A stretch of DNA of 64,000 nt from Streptomyces flavofungini (GTDB taxonomy: Bacteria > Actinomycetota > Actinomycetes > Streptomycetales > Streptomycetaceae). Below the pieces are notes generated by a model. The model was not told where the DNA came from. It saw nothing but the letters and a program-made list of their open reading frames with translations, and did no database searches. The translations under genes were made by a program, and so were the position numbers. Positions 15,704 to 23,809 of this stretch are shown piece after piece (positions within the stretch are counted from its first letter, which is position 1; every line of letters begins with the position of its first letter). Where the stretch lies: the NCBI RefSeq assembly GCF_014650815.1, contig NZ_BMVR01000017.1, positions 1 through 64,000 of the forward strand, given 5' to 3'.

Positions 15704-16213
15704 GTGCGTCTACGCGAATCCGGACGGGCACACATGCGGCGCCGTGCCGGGGCCACGGCTGCGGCGGCCGCGCTGTTCCTGGGGCTCGGCCTGTCGGGTG
15801 GCAGCCCGAGTCAGGCGGCGACCTGGGGGCAGTGGGTGAGCGAGTCCACGGGGAAGTGCCTGACCGCGTTCGAGAACGACGTGGTCAACCTCGCGCCGTG
15901 CGAGGCGGGGCGGGCGTCCCAGCTGTGGTGGCCCGAGATCATCTCCGGCAGCGACCGGCTCGCCCGCAACGCCGCGGGCGGCTGCCTCTGGGCCCGCCCC
16001 GTGGCGGGCCTCGTCGGCGCCTACCGAGGCGCCTGCGATCCGAACGACGGATCGAAGCTGTTCGTGCTGTTCGGCGCCGCCGTCGCGCCGCGTGTGCCGG
16101 GCGGCCTCATGCACGAGACGCAGGCCTGGGGAAACCAAGTCGTGGTCTTCTCCACCACGGTGCGCATCACCGATCCGAGCGCCCACTGGGACTTCCGGCC
16201 GCAGAGCCGCTGA
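15704..16213 (+). CDS. Small secreted protein with ricin-type-lectin-like features
   Basis: The gene encodes about 169 residues. The GTG at 15704 lies 8 bases after GGAGG; another GTG at 15701 is possible, and an upstream extension to 15623 lacks support. The N-terminus has RRR then an Ala/Leu core and a cleavage region after SQAA. The mature domain (WGQWVSESTGKCLTAFENDVVNLAPCEAG..., QLWWPE, CLWAR) resembles one beta-trefoil/ricin B repeat, with Cys pairs likely disulfide-bonded. It may bind sugars or the cell surface. The 3' end overlaps the convergent esterase gene by 47 bp. A role is not predictable. Confidence 0.7.
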   Translation: MRLRESGRAHMRRRAGATAAAAALFLGLGLSGGSPSQAATWGQWVSESTGKCLTAFENDVVNLAPCEAGRASQLWWPEIISGSDRLARNAAGGCLWARPVAGLVGAYRGACDPNDGSKLFVLFGAAVAPRVPGGLMHETQAWGNQVVVFSTTVRITDPSAHWDFRPQSR

Positions 16214-17279
16214 CCGCCCCGTCGTCGGAGCGCGGCGGGCCGCCCGGGCGGTGGCCGGACTGCGCGAGCAGGCGTCGCAGCCAGCGCGTGCGGGCCTCGC
16301 GTGCGTCCAAGGTGAGGGCCGCACGCGGCACCATGCCGTCGAAGCCGTGGTACGCGCCGGGCCACACATGCAGTTCGGCCTGGCCACCGGCCTGCCAGAG
16401 CGCGTTCGCGTACGCCACGTCCTCGTCCCGGAACATCTCGGCCGACCCGACGTCGATGTAGGCCGGGGGCAGACCGGAGAGGTCCGTGGCGCGGGCGGGG
16501 GCCGCGTACGGCGGCAGGTCCGCGGCGCCGTGACGGTCGCCGAGGTGTGCCTTCCACGCGGTCGCGTGGGAGGTGAGGTCCCACAGGCCGAGGCCCGACA
16601 TCTGGTGACTGGAGAACGTGCTGCCGCGGTCGTCGAGCATCGGGCACAGCAGCAGTTGCCCCAGCACGCCGGGGCCGCCGCGGTCGCGGGCCAGCAGGGC
16701 GAGGGCCGCGGCGAGCCCGCCGCCCGCGCTCTTGCCTCCGACGATGATGCGGTCCGCGTCGATGCCCAGGTCGGCCGCGTGCTCGGCCGCCCAGGCGAGT
16801 CCGGCGTAGCAGTCATCCAGCGGTGCCGGGTACTGCGCGCGCGGCGCGAGGCGGTACTCGACCGAGATGACCGCCAGGTTCAACGGGAGGACCCACTCAC
16901 GCAGGATCCGCGGCAGCACGGACCAGGCGTTGCCCATGACCATGGCGCCGCCGTGCATGTAGTACAGCAGCGGCAGCGGCCCGACGACCCCGGCCGGCCG
17001 CGCGCTCACCAGCGTGACGTCCGGCCCGTCCGGCGGCCCCGGCACCCGCAACTCCGCCACCTCGAACCGTCCGTCGGCGCACAGTTCCCCGACCGTCGGC
17101 CGGGGCCGGGCCGCGGCGTCCCGCTCCTGCCGGGCCCGGAGGTTGTCCGGGGTGAGCGACTCCCGTACCTCCCGGCCCAAGGCGTCGAGGACGGGGCGCA
17201 GTTCGGGGTCGAAGGGAGGCGCTGCCTGCGGCGTCGGGACGACACGGCCGGACTGCGCGGGCGGATTGCGGTCACTCAT
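16167..17279 (-). CDS. Alpha/beta hydrolase, hormone-sensitive-lipase (HSL) family esterase
   Basis: This 370-residue cytoplasmic enzyme carries the HSL hallmarks: the oxyanion motif YMHGGAMVMGN, the nucleophile elbow GKSAGGG, the acid in IDVGSAEMFRDED and the His in AYHGFDG. It should hydrolyse short-chain acyl esters. After the catalytic His the protein continues for about 50 residues, with a disordered Gly/Ser/Arg-rich end. ATG 17279 is chosen; an ATG at 17291 is 12 bases further upstream. Three 24-bp tandem repeats lie directly upstream between this gene and the end of the kinase gene. The gene is transcribed away from those repeats and is convergent with the small secreted protein. Confidence 0.9.
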   Translation of the reverse strand: MSDRNPPAQSGRVVPTPQAAPPFDPELRPVLDALGREVRESLTPDNLRARQERDAAARPRPTVGELCADGRFEVAELRVPGPPDGPDVTLVSARPAGVVGPLPLLYYMHGGAMVMGNAWSVLPRILREWVLPLNLAVISVEYRLAPRAQYPAPLDDCYAGLAWAAEHAADLGIDADRIIVGGKSAGGGLAAALALLARDRGGPGVLGQLLLCPMLDDRGSTFSSHQMSGLGLWDLTSHATAWKAHLGDRHGAADLPPYAAPARATDLSGLPPAYIDVGSAEMFRDEDVAYANALWQAGGQAELHVWPGAYHGFDGMVPRAALTLDAREARTRWLRRLLAQSGHRPGGPPRSDDGAVSGSAAGSPSGRSDR

Positions 17280-17304
17280 GCCCCACCCCACGGACGGCTC
17301 TGCC

Positions 17305-17376
17305 GCTCACGGAAGTACCCCACTACGTGCTCACGGAAGTACCCCATCACGTGCTCGCAGAAGTACCCCACTACGC
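17305..17376. repeat. Three tandem 24-bp repeats
   Basis: The unit GCTCACGGAAGTACCCCACT plus ACGT is repeated at 17305-17328, 17329-17352 and 17353-17376 with three or four changes. The last copy touches the stop codon of the Ser/Thr kinase gene (17371). The array sits 26 bases upstream of the esterase start, so it lies in its promoter region. Confidence 0.85.
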
Positions 17377-18996
17377 CCGCCACACCGTCATGTCGGCGGT
17401 CAAGAAACTGATCCCGCTCTTCGGCAGCGCGGTCGACTTCACCTGGATGACCAGCAGCGCGATATCGCCGGAGGGGTGCTTGACGCAGACCTCGCTGCCC
17501 GCCGCTGCCGCGGCCAGGGGGAGGCGGCGGCTGTCCGCGCCGGTGAGGGCGATGCGACAGGACTCAAGGGTGGCCCCCGGCTTGCTGTAGAGCATGGTGA
17601 TCACGCTCTTGTCGCTCTCCAACGAGCAGTTGGTGTCGTTGCAGACGAAGCGGAGGTCGCCCTTGCGGTCCTTGCGCTCGACCGGCTCCTTGATGTTCAG
17701 CGAGTTCTTCTCGTCCAGCCACTGGGAGGGGTACGGGATGGCACGCGGCGGCTCGGGCGCGGTCGACGAGGACCCCTTGGTTCCCGCGTCGGCCCCCGAC
17801 TCCGTACGCTCCGCCGCCGACCCGCCCGGCTCCGACGCGGAGTCCGACCCCGACGCGGAGCCGCCCGACCGGGCGGACGCCCCCGCGCCGGCCGCCGACG
17901 GCCCGGCCGCCTTCCGGTCCCGGGACCCGTCCCGCGCGTCCATGACCGTCCAGGCGAGCCCTCCGGCCACCAGCGCCCCCGCCGCCACGGCCGCGACGGT
18001 GATCAGCGTGGTACGTCTCTTGCGGGCCCGTCGCTCGTCCGGCGCCGTCGGCCGGGTCTGCGCGACCAGCGGCGTCGTGTGCACCGGAGTGGGGTCGGGT
18101 ACCGGCGCCGGAACCCGCACCTCCGGCCCCATGACCTCCCGCCACACCTCCGGCCCCGGGCCCGCGTCCCCGCCCAGCCGCTGCCGGCACCACTGGACGA
18201 CCTCCGCCAGGGTGGCCCGCTCCGCGGGATCGGCGGCCAGACATCGGGCGATCAACGGGCGGAGCTGTACGGGCAGCAGCGACAGATCGGGCTCGGAGTG
18301 CACGATCCGGTACAGCACGCTGACCGAGGGGCCGTCCCCGTACAGCGGCTCTCCGAGCGCCGCGAACGCCGCCGTCTGCCCGAGGGCGAACACATCGGTC
18401 GCCGCCGTGACCTCACCCCCGGACGCCTGCTCGGGAGCCATGAACTGGGGCGTGCCGACGGCGGAACCCGTGGCCGTGTGCGAGGTGATGTCGGAGGCCA
18501 GCGAGATGCCGAAGTCGATGACGCGCGGACCGTCGGCGGCCAGCAGCACGTTCGACGGCTTCAGGTCCCGGTGCACGATGCCGGCGCCGTGGATGGCCTG
18601 CAGCGCCTCGGCCACCCCCGCCACCAGCCACAGCACCGCGGACACCGGCAGTGGACCGCGCCGGGTGACCGCGTCCGCCAGCGAGGGCCCGGGTACGTAC
18701 AGCGTGGCCAGCCAGGGCGGGACGCCGTTCGCGTCGGCGTCGATCAACTCGGCGGTGTACGCGCCCCGGACCCGCCGGGCCGCCTCCACCTCCCGGCGGA
18801 ACCGCCGCCGGAAGTCCGGGTTGTCGGCCAGCTCCGGCCGGACCACCTTGATCGCCACCGGTCGGCCGCCCTGCGTGTGCGACAGATACACCCGGCCCAT
18901 GCCGCCGGCGCCGAGCCGGGCGGCGAGACGGTAACCGGCCACCAGCGGCGGATCGTCCGCCTGCAACGCCTGGAACACCTCAGCCGGATGGTTCAT
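17371..18996 (-). CDS. Transmembrane serine/threonine protein kinase (PASTA-less, PknB-like)
   Basis: This 541-residue kinase has an N-terminal Hanks-type catalytic domain: glycine loop LGAGGMGRVY, Lys in VAIKVV, catalytic loop HRDLKPSN, DFG and APE motifs, all intact. A Pro-rich linker leads to a single membrane segment (about residue 335-357, LITVAAVAAGALVAGGLAWTV). The Ser/Ala-rich stalk and an extracytoplasmic domain of about 130 residues with four Cys (FVCNDTNC..., ESCRIAL, SEVCVKH) follow. The extracellular part is not PASTA and probably senses a ligand. Streptomyces kinases of this type control development and secondary metabolism. ATG 18996 has GGGGAAGAG upstream; a GTG frame to 19020 is less likely. 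A perfect palindrome lies 25 bases upstream. Confidence 0.92.
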   Translation of the reverse strand: MNHPAEVFQALQADDPPLVAGYRLAARLGAGGMGRVYLSHTQGGRPVAIKVVRPELADNPDFRRRFRREVEAARRVRGAYTAELIDADANGVPPWLATLYVPGPSLADAVTRRGPLPVSAVLWLVAGVAEALQAIHGAGIVHRDLKPSNVLLAADGPRVIDFGISLASDITSHTATGSAVGTPQFMAPEQASGGEVTAATDVFALGQTAAFAALGEPLYGDGPSVSVLYRIVHSEPDLSLLPVQLRPLIARCLAADPAERATLAEVVQWCRQRLGGDAGPGPEVWREVMGPEVRVPAPVPDPTPVHTTPLVAQTRPTAPDERRARKRRTTLITVAAVAAGALVAGGLAWTVMDARDGSRDRKAAGPSAAGAGASARSGGSASGSDSASEPGGSAAERTESGADAGTKGSSSTAPEPPRAIPYPSQWLDEKNSLNIKEPVERKDRKGDLRFVCNDTNCSLESDKSVITMLYSKPGATLESCRIALTGADSRRLPLAAAAAGSEVCVKHPSGDIALLVIQVKSTALPKSGISFLTADMTVWRA

Positions 18997-19020
18997 CGGC
19001 GCTCTTCCCCCTGTCACCAT

Positions 19021-19044
19021 CTGGTCAGCGGATGGGCTGACCAG
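19021..19044. promoter_or_regulatory. Perfect 9-bp inverted repeat upstream of the kinase gene
   Basis: CTGGTCAGC and GCTGACCAG flank a six-base spacer, 25 bases before the kinase ATG. The geometry fits a dimeric repressor operator or a leader hairpin close to the ribosome site. A further imperfect direct repeat GATCGGAGGGG occurs at 19078-19101. Confidence 0.5.
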
Positions 19045-19128
19045 CGACAGAAGCTTAAACGGGCGGCAAACGGGGGTGATCGGAGGGGCGATCGGAGGGG
19101 GATCCGGGGGCGGTGCGAGCGTCCCGCG

Positions 19129-19545
19129 CTACGGGGCCCGGGTCGTATCGGCAGCGGGCGCCGGGGCGTCGTTGCGGTCGGCACGCCGGGCCCCGACGAG
19201 CAACAGCACGCTCGCGAGCAGGATGACCGGCGAGGGCGAGAGCCCGAGGATCACCGTGTCGCCCACGGCCCACACTCCCAGCGTCCACGCGATGAACGGC
19301 GGCGGCACGATGCCCCGGCGGTGCAGCCACAGCACCATCAGGCCGATGACGACGAGCGGCGGGCCGAAGCTGTTCCAGCTCAGCCAGTACGCGCTGTTCG
19401 CCGAGCTCATCGCGGAGAGGTCATCGCCCCACAGCTCCCCGCCGAACCAGTCCCCGGCGTGGCTCGCGGCTTCTTCCACCGTGAGGGCGAGGAGTGTGTG
19501 CGCCGCTCCGAACATCGCGATGAGCCAACCAGCCCACTTGATCAT
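19129..19545 (-). CDS. DUF6463 family membrane protein
   Basis: The protein has 138 residues and four predicted membrane helices: WAGWLIAMFGAAHTLLAL, a central SAYWLSWNSFGPPLVVIGLMVLW, FIAWTLGVWAVGDTVIL and PVILLASVLLLVGA. The opening WAGW...AHT and the SWNSFG region are features I associate with DUF6463 proteins of Streptomyces. ATG 19545 has GGAGAG 6 bases upstream; the frame reaches 19575 without a better start. It lies 81 bases beyond the end of the dienelactone-hydrolase-like gene on the same strand and may be its cotranscribed neighbour. The function is unknown. Confidence 0.75.
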   Translation of the reverse strand: MIKWAGWLIAMFGAAHTLLALTVEEAASHAGDWFGGELWGDDLSAMSSANSAYWLSWNSFGPPLVVIGLMVLWLHRRGIVPPPFIAWTLGVWAVGDTVILGLSPSPVILLASVLLLVGARRADRNDAPAPAADTTRAP

Positions 19546-19626
19546 CCGAACTCTCCGTTCTCGTGGTGGAGCCACTGGATGCGGCTGCGCCTCCGATGGG
19601 TCAGACGCAGCGGGCCACGGGTTGCC

Positions 19627-20469
19627 TCAGGGGCGAGCGCTCGGGTCGTCCCGGATCCCGAGCCGTTCGGTGAGGAACGCGATGATCTCGTCGCGGGCCT
19701 GCCGGGTCGGATGGCCTTCCTCGTCGACGAGATGTGCGGTGACGACACTGTGGGCACACCCGACGCTGTCGCGGAAGAAGGGCGGCGGGTTCGTGTTCGC
19801 CACCTCGCCGGGCAGGACCCGGCCGTCGAACGCGTCGCCGAGCAGCGCCCGGTAGGCCGCGAAGCGCTGGCCGGTGCACCACTTGTCGTTGTCGAAGCGG
19901 TAGGCGAGCACCTTCAGGCCGTCGCGCTCCACGCGCTCGGCCACGGCGGCGGCGTCCTCGGGGCCGAGCTCCAGACCGCCGGGGTCGTCGAGCGGCAGCG
20001 ACGGATGGTTGACCACCGGCGCGACGACCGCTGGTTCGAGCGCCATGGTCAGGGCGAAGTTGCCGGTGAAGCACAGCCCCACGGCGCCGACACCGGGACC
20101 GCCGCGCTCGGCGTGCGCGATGCGGGCGAGGCCGCGCAGCCAGGAGGCGACGGGGCTGGTGCCGCCACCGGCGAAGGCCCGGAACTCGGCGCTGACACAG
20201 GCGCGGCGCACGACGGCCTCGCCCGCCTCGGCGAGCGGATAGGCGCCGTCGACGCCGAAGAGGGACGGCACGTAGACGGAGCAGCCCGCGTCGCGCACCC
20301 AGCGTGCGAACCGCGCGAGGTCGGGGCTGATGCCCGGCATCTCCGGCATCAGGATGACGGCCGGCCCCGACCCGCAGACGTACACGGTCTTGCTGACGTC
20401 ATCGACGGTGACGGTCCTCCGGGAGAAGTCCCCCAGGAGGTCGTCGCGTTGCCCTCGCACGGTTGTCAT
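19627..20469 (-). CDS. Dienelactone hydrolase family protein
   Basis: This 280-residue alpha/beta hydrolase has a cysteine nucleophile: the elbow reads GLCFTGNFAL (Cys133), the feature that separates dienelactone hydrolases from serine esterases. The early acid is in MPEMPG, and a late acid/His pair is likely in RFDNDKW and CAHSVVTAHL. Dienelactone hydrolases open lactones in chlorocatechol degradation; many homologues act on other lactones or esters. ATG 20469 is chosen because the upstream frame to 20712 has a composition typical of shadow sequence. It is divergent from a GlxA-type regulator that probably controls it. Confidence 0.85.
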   Translation of the reverse strand: MTTVRGQRDDLLGDFSRRTVTVDDVSKTVYVCGSGPAVILMPEMPGISPDLARFARWVRDAGCSVYVPSLFGVDGAYPLAEAGEAVVRRACVSAEFRAFAGGGTSPVASWLRGLARIAHAERGGPGVGAVGLCFTGNFALTMALEPAVVAPVVNHPSLPLDDPGGLELGPEDAAAVAERVERDGLKVLAYRFDNDKWCTGQRFAAYRALLGDAFDGRVLPGEVANTNPPPFFRDSVGCAHSVVTAHLVDEEGHPTRQARDEIIAFLTERLGIRDDPSARP

Positions 20470-20619
20470 GACGCCCAGGATGACGAGAGGCTGCTCTTGC
20501 CGAGAAGCGGCGAGATCGCCACACTTCACGGTGATCTCGCCAAGCGCCGGGGCGCCGAAGTGCCGAGATGCCGAAGTGCCGGGGCGTCGAAGTGTCAAAG
20601 AGCCGGAGGCAGGTGTCGT
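20470..20619. promoter_or_regulatory. Divergent control region with CGAAGTG repeats
   Basis: This 150-bp gap separates the dienelactone hydrolase from the GlxA regulator. Around 20552-20594 the unit GCCGAAGTGCCG occurs twice, followed by a third CGAAGTG in CGTCGAAGTGTC. Direct repeats of this type are common AraC-family binding sites. The gap otherwise holds only the CCGGAGG ribosome site of the regulator (20603-20609). Confidence 0.4.
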
Positions 20620-21681
20620 GTGGTTCCGCTGCGGGTGAGTGTGCTGGCCTACCCGGGCTGCTTCGGGTCGGAGGTGTTCGGCGTCCTCGACCTCCTGACC
20701 ATGGCCGGTCACGTCGCCGCCGCGCGCGGAGCGGAGGAGTCGTCCTACGAGGTGTCGGTCGTCTCGCCGCGCCGACGGGTGACCGTGTCCGGCGGTATGG
20801 GCATCGGCGTCTCGGCGATGCGCCCCGCGGACGTGCTGATCGTGCCGGGATTCGAGCTCTCACCTGCCGCCGACCTCGACACCACCCTCGCGAACCTGAA
20901 GCCGGAAGTGACGTCCATCCGCGCGCATGCCACCGCAGGGACCGCGGTCGTGTCGATCTGCGTGGGCGCCTTCCTCCTGGCGGAGGCCGGACTGCTGGCG
21001 GGACGCGAGGCGACGACTTCTTGGCTGTACGCGGACCGCTTCGCGCGGCGGTACGCCGATGTGGGTGTCCGCGCCGAGGAGTTGGTCGTGACCGACCGAG
21101 GCGTGACCACCACCGCCGCCTTCAGCGCGATGTACGACTTCGCGCTCCGCTTCATCCGCGAGCACGACGGCCCCCGCGTCGCCCGCAGCACGGCGCGCAT
21201 CGCCCTGCTCGACGACGCGCGTTCCACCCAGGCCGCGTACGTGGACCTCGGACTCCTGCCCGCCGTGGGCAGCGGCTTCTCGCTCGGCGTGAAGCGGTGG
21301 CTCGACCAGCGCCTCGCGGCCCGCTACGACCTGCCCGCCCTCGCCGAGGAGTTCGGCGTCAGCACGCGAACCATGCTCCGCCGCTTCGGCGACGAAGCCG
21401 GTGAGACCCCACTCGCCTACCTCCACTCCGCCCGGGTACGCCGGGCCAGGCACCTCCTGGAGACGACCGACCGGACCGTCGCGCGCATCGCCGGCGACGT
21501 CGGCTACCGCGACGCCGGGGCCTTCGGCCAGGTCTTCACCCGCCACACGGGCCAACAGCCGAGCACGTACCGCGCGACCTTCCGCCGACACGACACCCCG
21601 GCGTCCCCCGCGCCGCGCACCGTCGTCCCGCCGTCACGCCAGAGCGCCAGCGGCACGACAACGGAGCCCGCGCCTACCTGA
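20620..21681 (+). CDS. GlxA-family (DJ-1/PfpI plus AraC) transcriptional regulator
   Basis: The protein has 353 residues. The N-terminal domain (about 1-190) is a DJ-1/PfpI fold with the elbow VVSICVGAFLLAEAG, which in regulators usually senses rather than catalyses. The C-terminal domain (about 235-330) is an AraC double HTH (LAARYDLPALAEEFGVSTRTMLRRF and VARIAGDVGYRDAGAFGQVF). It likely binds the repeats in the divergent gap and controls the dienelactone-hydrolase-like gene. GTG 20620 follows CCGGAGG at 10 bases. The same frame is open far upstream but that part is only the shadow of minus-strand genes. It overlaps the end of the convergent phosphotransferase gene by 8 bp. Confidence 0.92.
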   Translation: MVPLRVSVLAYPGCFGSEVFGVLDLLTMAGHVAAARGAEESSYEVSVVSPRRRVTVSGGMGIGVSAMRPADVLIVPGFELSPAADLDTTLANLKPEVTSIRAHATAGTAVVSICVGAFLLAEAGLLAGREATTSWLYADRFARRYADVGVRAEELVVTDRGVTTTAAFSAMYDFALRFIREHDGPRVARSTARIALLDDARSTQAAYVDLGLLPAVGSGFSLGVKRWLDQRLAARYDLPALAEEFGVSTRTMLRRFGDEAGETPLAYLHSARVRRARHLLETTDRTVARIAGDVGYRDAGAFGQVFTRHTGQQPSTYRATFRRHDTPASPAPRTVVPPSRQSASGTTTEPAPT

Positions 21682-22204
21682 CCCGCGCTGCGATCGCCCG
21701 CGCGCACGCCATCGACTCGGCATGCCCGGTGTCCACCTCCAGGTCGTACACCATGCCCCGGTGCACCACATCGGCCTGGGCCGCGGCCATCCCGGCAACC
21801 CGGTCGCCCCGCGCGACCTCCCGGTCCGTGGCGATGGCGCTGTCGCACCGCACACCGACCCACAGCACCCCCAACTCGCCCAGCGCCCGCCGCCACCGCT
21901 CCTGCGACTCCACGCCGCCGAGGAACACCTCATCGACGACGATCCGGGCCCCCGCGCGGGCCATCGCGGCCAGCCCCTCGATCCAGGCCGCCTCCAGCGC
22001 GTGGAACTCCGGCCCGACGGCCACCTCACCGTCCGGCCCGAACGCGATCCCGGCGTCCGACTTCCGCATCGCCGCGGGCAGCGCGTCGACAAACGTATCG
22101 ACCCCGAAGGCCAGCCACGGCCCCGGCAGCACCGCCTGCAGACACCGCACGATCCCGGACTTCCCCGAGCTGGAACCACCGTTGAGAACGATCACCTGGG
22201 TCAT
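21674..22204 (-). CDS. Chloramphenicol 3-O-phosphotransferase-like kinase
   Basis: This 176-residue P-loop kinase is almost the length of the S. venezuelae chloramphenicol phosphotransferase (178). It shows Walker A GGSSSGKS (9-16), the catalytic Asp36 in FGVDTF and the lid-type RxxxRGDR motif (REVARGDR). Those residues in the known enzyme phosphorylate the primary hydroxyl of chloramphenicol. Whether this copy confers resistance or acts on another small molecule cannot be decided. ATG 22204 is supported by family length. Its 3' end overlaps the convergent GlxA regulator by 8 bp. The 127-bp gap to the MFS gene shows no feature. Confidence 0.85.
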   Translation of the reverse strand: MTQVIVLNGGSSSGKSGIVRCLQAVLPGPWLAFGVDTFVDALPAAMRKSDAGIAFGPDGEVAVGPEFHALEAAWIEGLAAMARAGARIVVDEVFLGGVESQERWRRALGELGVLWVGVRCDSAIATDREVARGDRVAGMAAAQADVVHRGMVYDLEVDTGHAESMACARAIAARVR

Positions 22205-22331
22205 CACCGCGCCACAGTAGAAGCACCGTGCGAACACACCAAACGAATTCCACCGGCGCCGCCACCGGCTAGGCGGCCGCAGCCTTCGGGCCGTTGCTCC
22301 GCTTCACCTGCGGGACCCCGTTCGTGTCGGC

Positions 22332-23672
22332 TCACCGATGGGCGTGCAGCCCGTCCGCCAGGATGCGGTGGCTGTGCCGCCAGGCGCGGCCGACCCGTAC
22401 CGCGTCCGCGAGGTGCGGGTGCTCCGTGCCGATGCCGGTGTGCTCGTGCTCGACCGGTGCCGCCGCCCGCGACGGCCACAACCGCGTCGCGAGGACCCCG
22501 GAGGCCAGGGCGAGCACACCGAGCGCGGCCACGGCCGAGAGCAGGCCCGCCGTCGCGCCGAGCCAGCCGGCCAGGGGATACGTCAGCAGCCAGCAGACGT
22601 GCGAGAGAGAGAACTGCGCGGCGAACGCCTGGGTCCGCCGCTCGGGCGGCGCCGCCCGTCGCACCAGTCGGCCGGAGGGCGTGAGCACCATCGAGGACCC
22701 GCCGCCGAACAGGGCCCAGACACCGAGCAGCGTGGGCCAGCGCCACCCTCCGCCGCTCGCCGCCGTGACGGCACCGAGCGCCGCGAAGCCCAGCGTGAGC
22801 AGCAGGGCGCCGCCCAGCATCACGGCGCGGTCCGGGACCCGGTCGAGCACGCGCGGCAGCACCAGTGCGACCAGCATGGAGCCACCGCCGTACGCCCCGA
22901 GCGCCAGCGAGACCTCCGCCGCCCCGAGGCCGAACCGGTCCCGCACGTACACCACGCTGTTGACGGTCACCATGGCACCGGCCGCCGCCACGGTCAGGTT
23001 GAGCGCGAGCAGGGCGCGCAGCCGGGGCGTGGCGAAGAAGAGACGCGAACCCGCGGTGGCCTTGGCGTACACACTGCCCCCACCCGGCTCCGGCGGGGCG
23101 ACCGCCTTCGGTAGGACGACGGACACCACGAGCACGGCCGATGCCAGGAACCCCGCCACGGTGCCGAGGAAGAGCCAGTTGTACGTCATCACGGCGAGCA
23201 GCGCGGCGGCGAGTGCCGGGCTGAACAGGTTCTCCAGGTCGTAGGCGAGGCGGGACAGGGACAGCGCCCGGGTGTAGTCGCGCTCGTCGGGCAGGGCATC
23301 GGGAACCACGGCTTGGAAGGTCGGTGTGAAGGCCGCCGAGGCCGACTGGAGCAGGAAGATCAGGACGTAGATCTGCCAGATCTGGTCCACGAACGGCAGC
23401 GTGAGCGCCACCCCGGCGCGGATCAGGTCCGCCCCGATCATCAGGCTCCTGCGCGGCAGCCGGTCGGCGATCGCGCCGACGGCCGGGGCGATGACCACGT
23501 ACGCCGCCATCTTGATCGCGAGAGCGGTGCCGAGTACCGAACCGGCGTCGGCGCCCGCGAGGTCGTACGCCAGCAGGCCGAGCGCGACCGTGGCCAGGCC
23601 GGTGCCCGTCAGGGCGATGACCTGGGCGGCGAACAGGTGCCGATAGGTGCGATTGCGCAAGACGGAGAGCAT
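22332..23672 (-). CDS. MFS exporter with His-rich C-terminal tail
   Basis: This 446-residue protein has 12 predicted membrane segments and belongs to the enterobactin-exporter/MFS_3 type (opening RNRTYRHLFAAQVIALTGTGLATVALG, cytoplasmic loop GAIADRLPRRSLM). The last 40 residues are unusual: they hold eight His, in EHEH, EHPH, RHSH and HAH. Such tails bind transition metals in Ni/Co exporters. The gene is divergent from an ArsR regulator with an NmtR-type metal site, with a palindromic operator between them. I therefore infer export of nickel or cobalt. ATG 23672 has AGGGATG upstream. Confidence 0.85.
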   Translation of the reverse strand: MLSVLRNRTYRHLFAAQVIALTGTGLATVALGLLAYDLAGADAGSVLGTALAIKMAAYVVIAPAVGAIADRLPRRSLMIGADLIRAGVALTLPFVDQIWQIYVLIFLLQSASAAFTPTFQAVVPDALPDERDYTRALSLSRLAYDLENLFSPALAAALLAVMTYNWLFLGTVAGFLASAVLVVSVVLPKAVAPPEPGGGSVYAKATAGSRLFFATPRLRALLALNLTVAAAGAMVTVNSVVYVRDRFGLGAAEVSLALGAYGGGSMLVALVLPRVLDRVPDRAVMLGGALLLTLGFAALGAVTAASGGGWRWPTLLGVWALFGGGSSMVLTPSGRLVRRAAPPERRTQAFAAQFSLSHVCWLLTYPLAGWLGATAGLLSAVAALGVLALASGVLATRLWPSRAAAPVEHEHTGIGTEHPHLADAVRVGRAWRHSHRILADGLHAHR

Positions 23673-23724
23673 GGCTCACATCCCTGGCCGGGTGGTTGGC
23701 GGGGCCGGCACCTCCATCATAGCT

Positions 23725-23749
23725 ATATGTGCGCACATACGCACATGTT
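23725..23749. promoter_or_regulatory. Probable metal-sensor operator between MFS exporter and arsR-type gene
   Basis: The perfect 14-bp palindrome TATGTGCGCACATA lies at 23726-23739. A larger imperfect repeat pairs ATGTGCG (23727-23733) with CGCACAT (23740-23746) around six bases; extended, it gives the 12-2-12 layout used by SmtB/NmtR-type repressors, with 9 of 12 matching pairs. It covers the divergent promoter region. Confidence 0.7.
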
Positions 23750-23797
23750 GATGTCGGCGGCCCGGGGGCGACTGCCGTGCCCTCCTGTCGGGGCGAC

Positions 23798-23803
23798 TAC
23801 GCT
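23798..23803 (+). promoter_or_regulatory. -10 box of a leaderless arsR-type transcript
   Basis: TACGCT ends 6 bases before the ATG of the ArsR gene, and no ribosome site is present. Transcription would start at or next to the A of the start codon. Confidence 0.5.
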
Positions 23804-23809
23804 GGGTGC

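Noticed and set aside
17305..17376. CRISPR-like array
   Set aside because: The three 24-bp units are directly adjacent without spacers and no cas genes are present.
17014..20619. An apparent giant fusion upstream of the GlxA regulator
   Set aside because: The frame is open only because it runs antisense to the kinase, DUF6463 and hydrolase genes; the real start is the GTG at 20620 with its own ribosome site.
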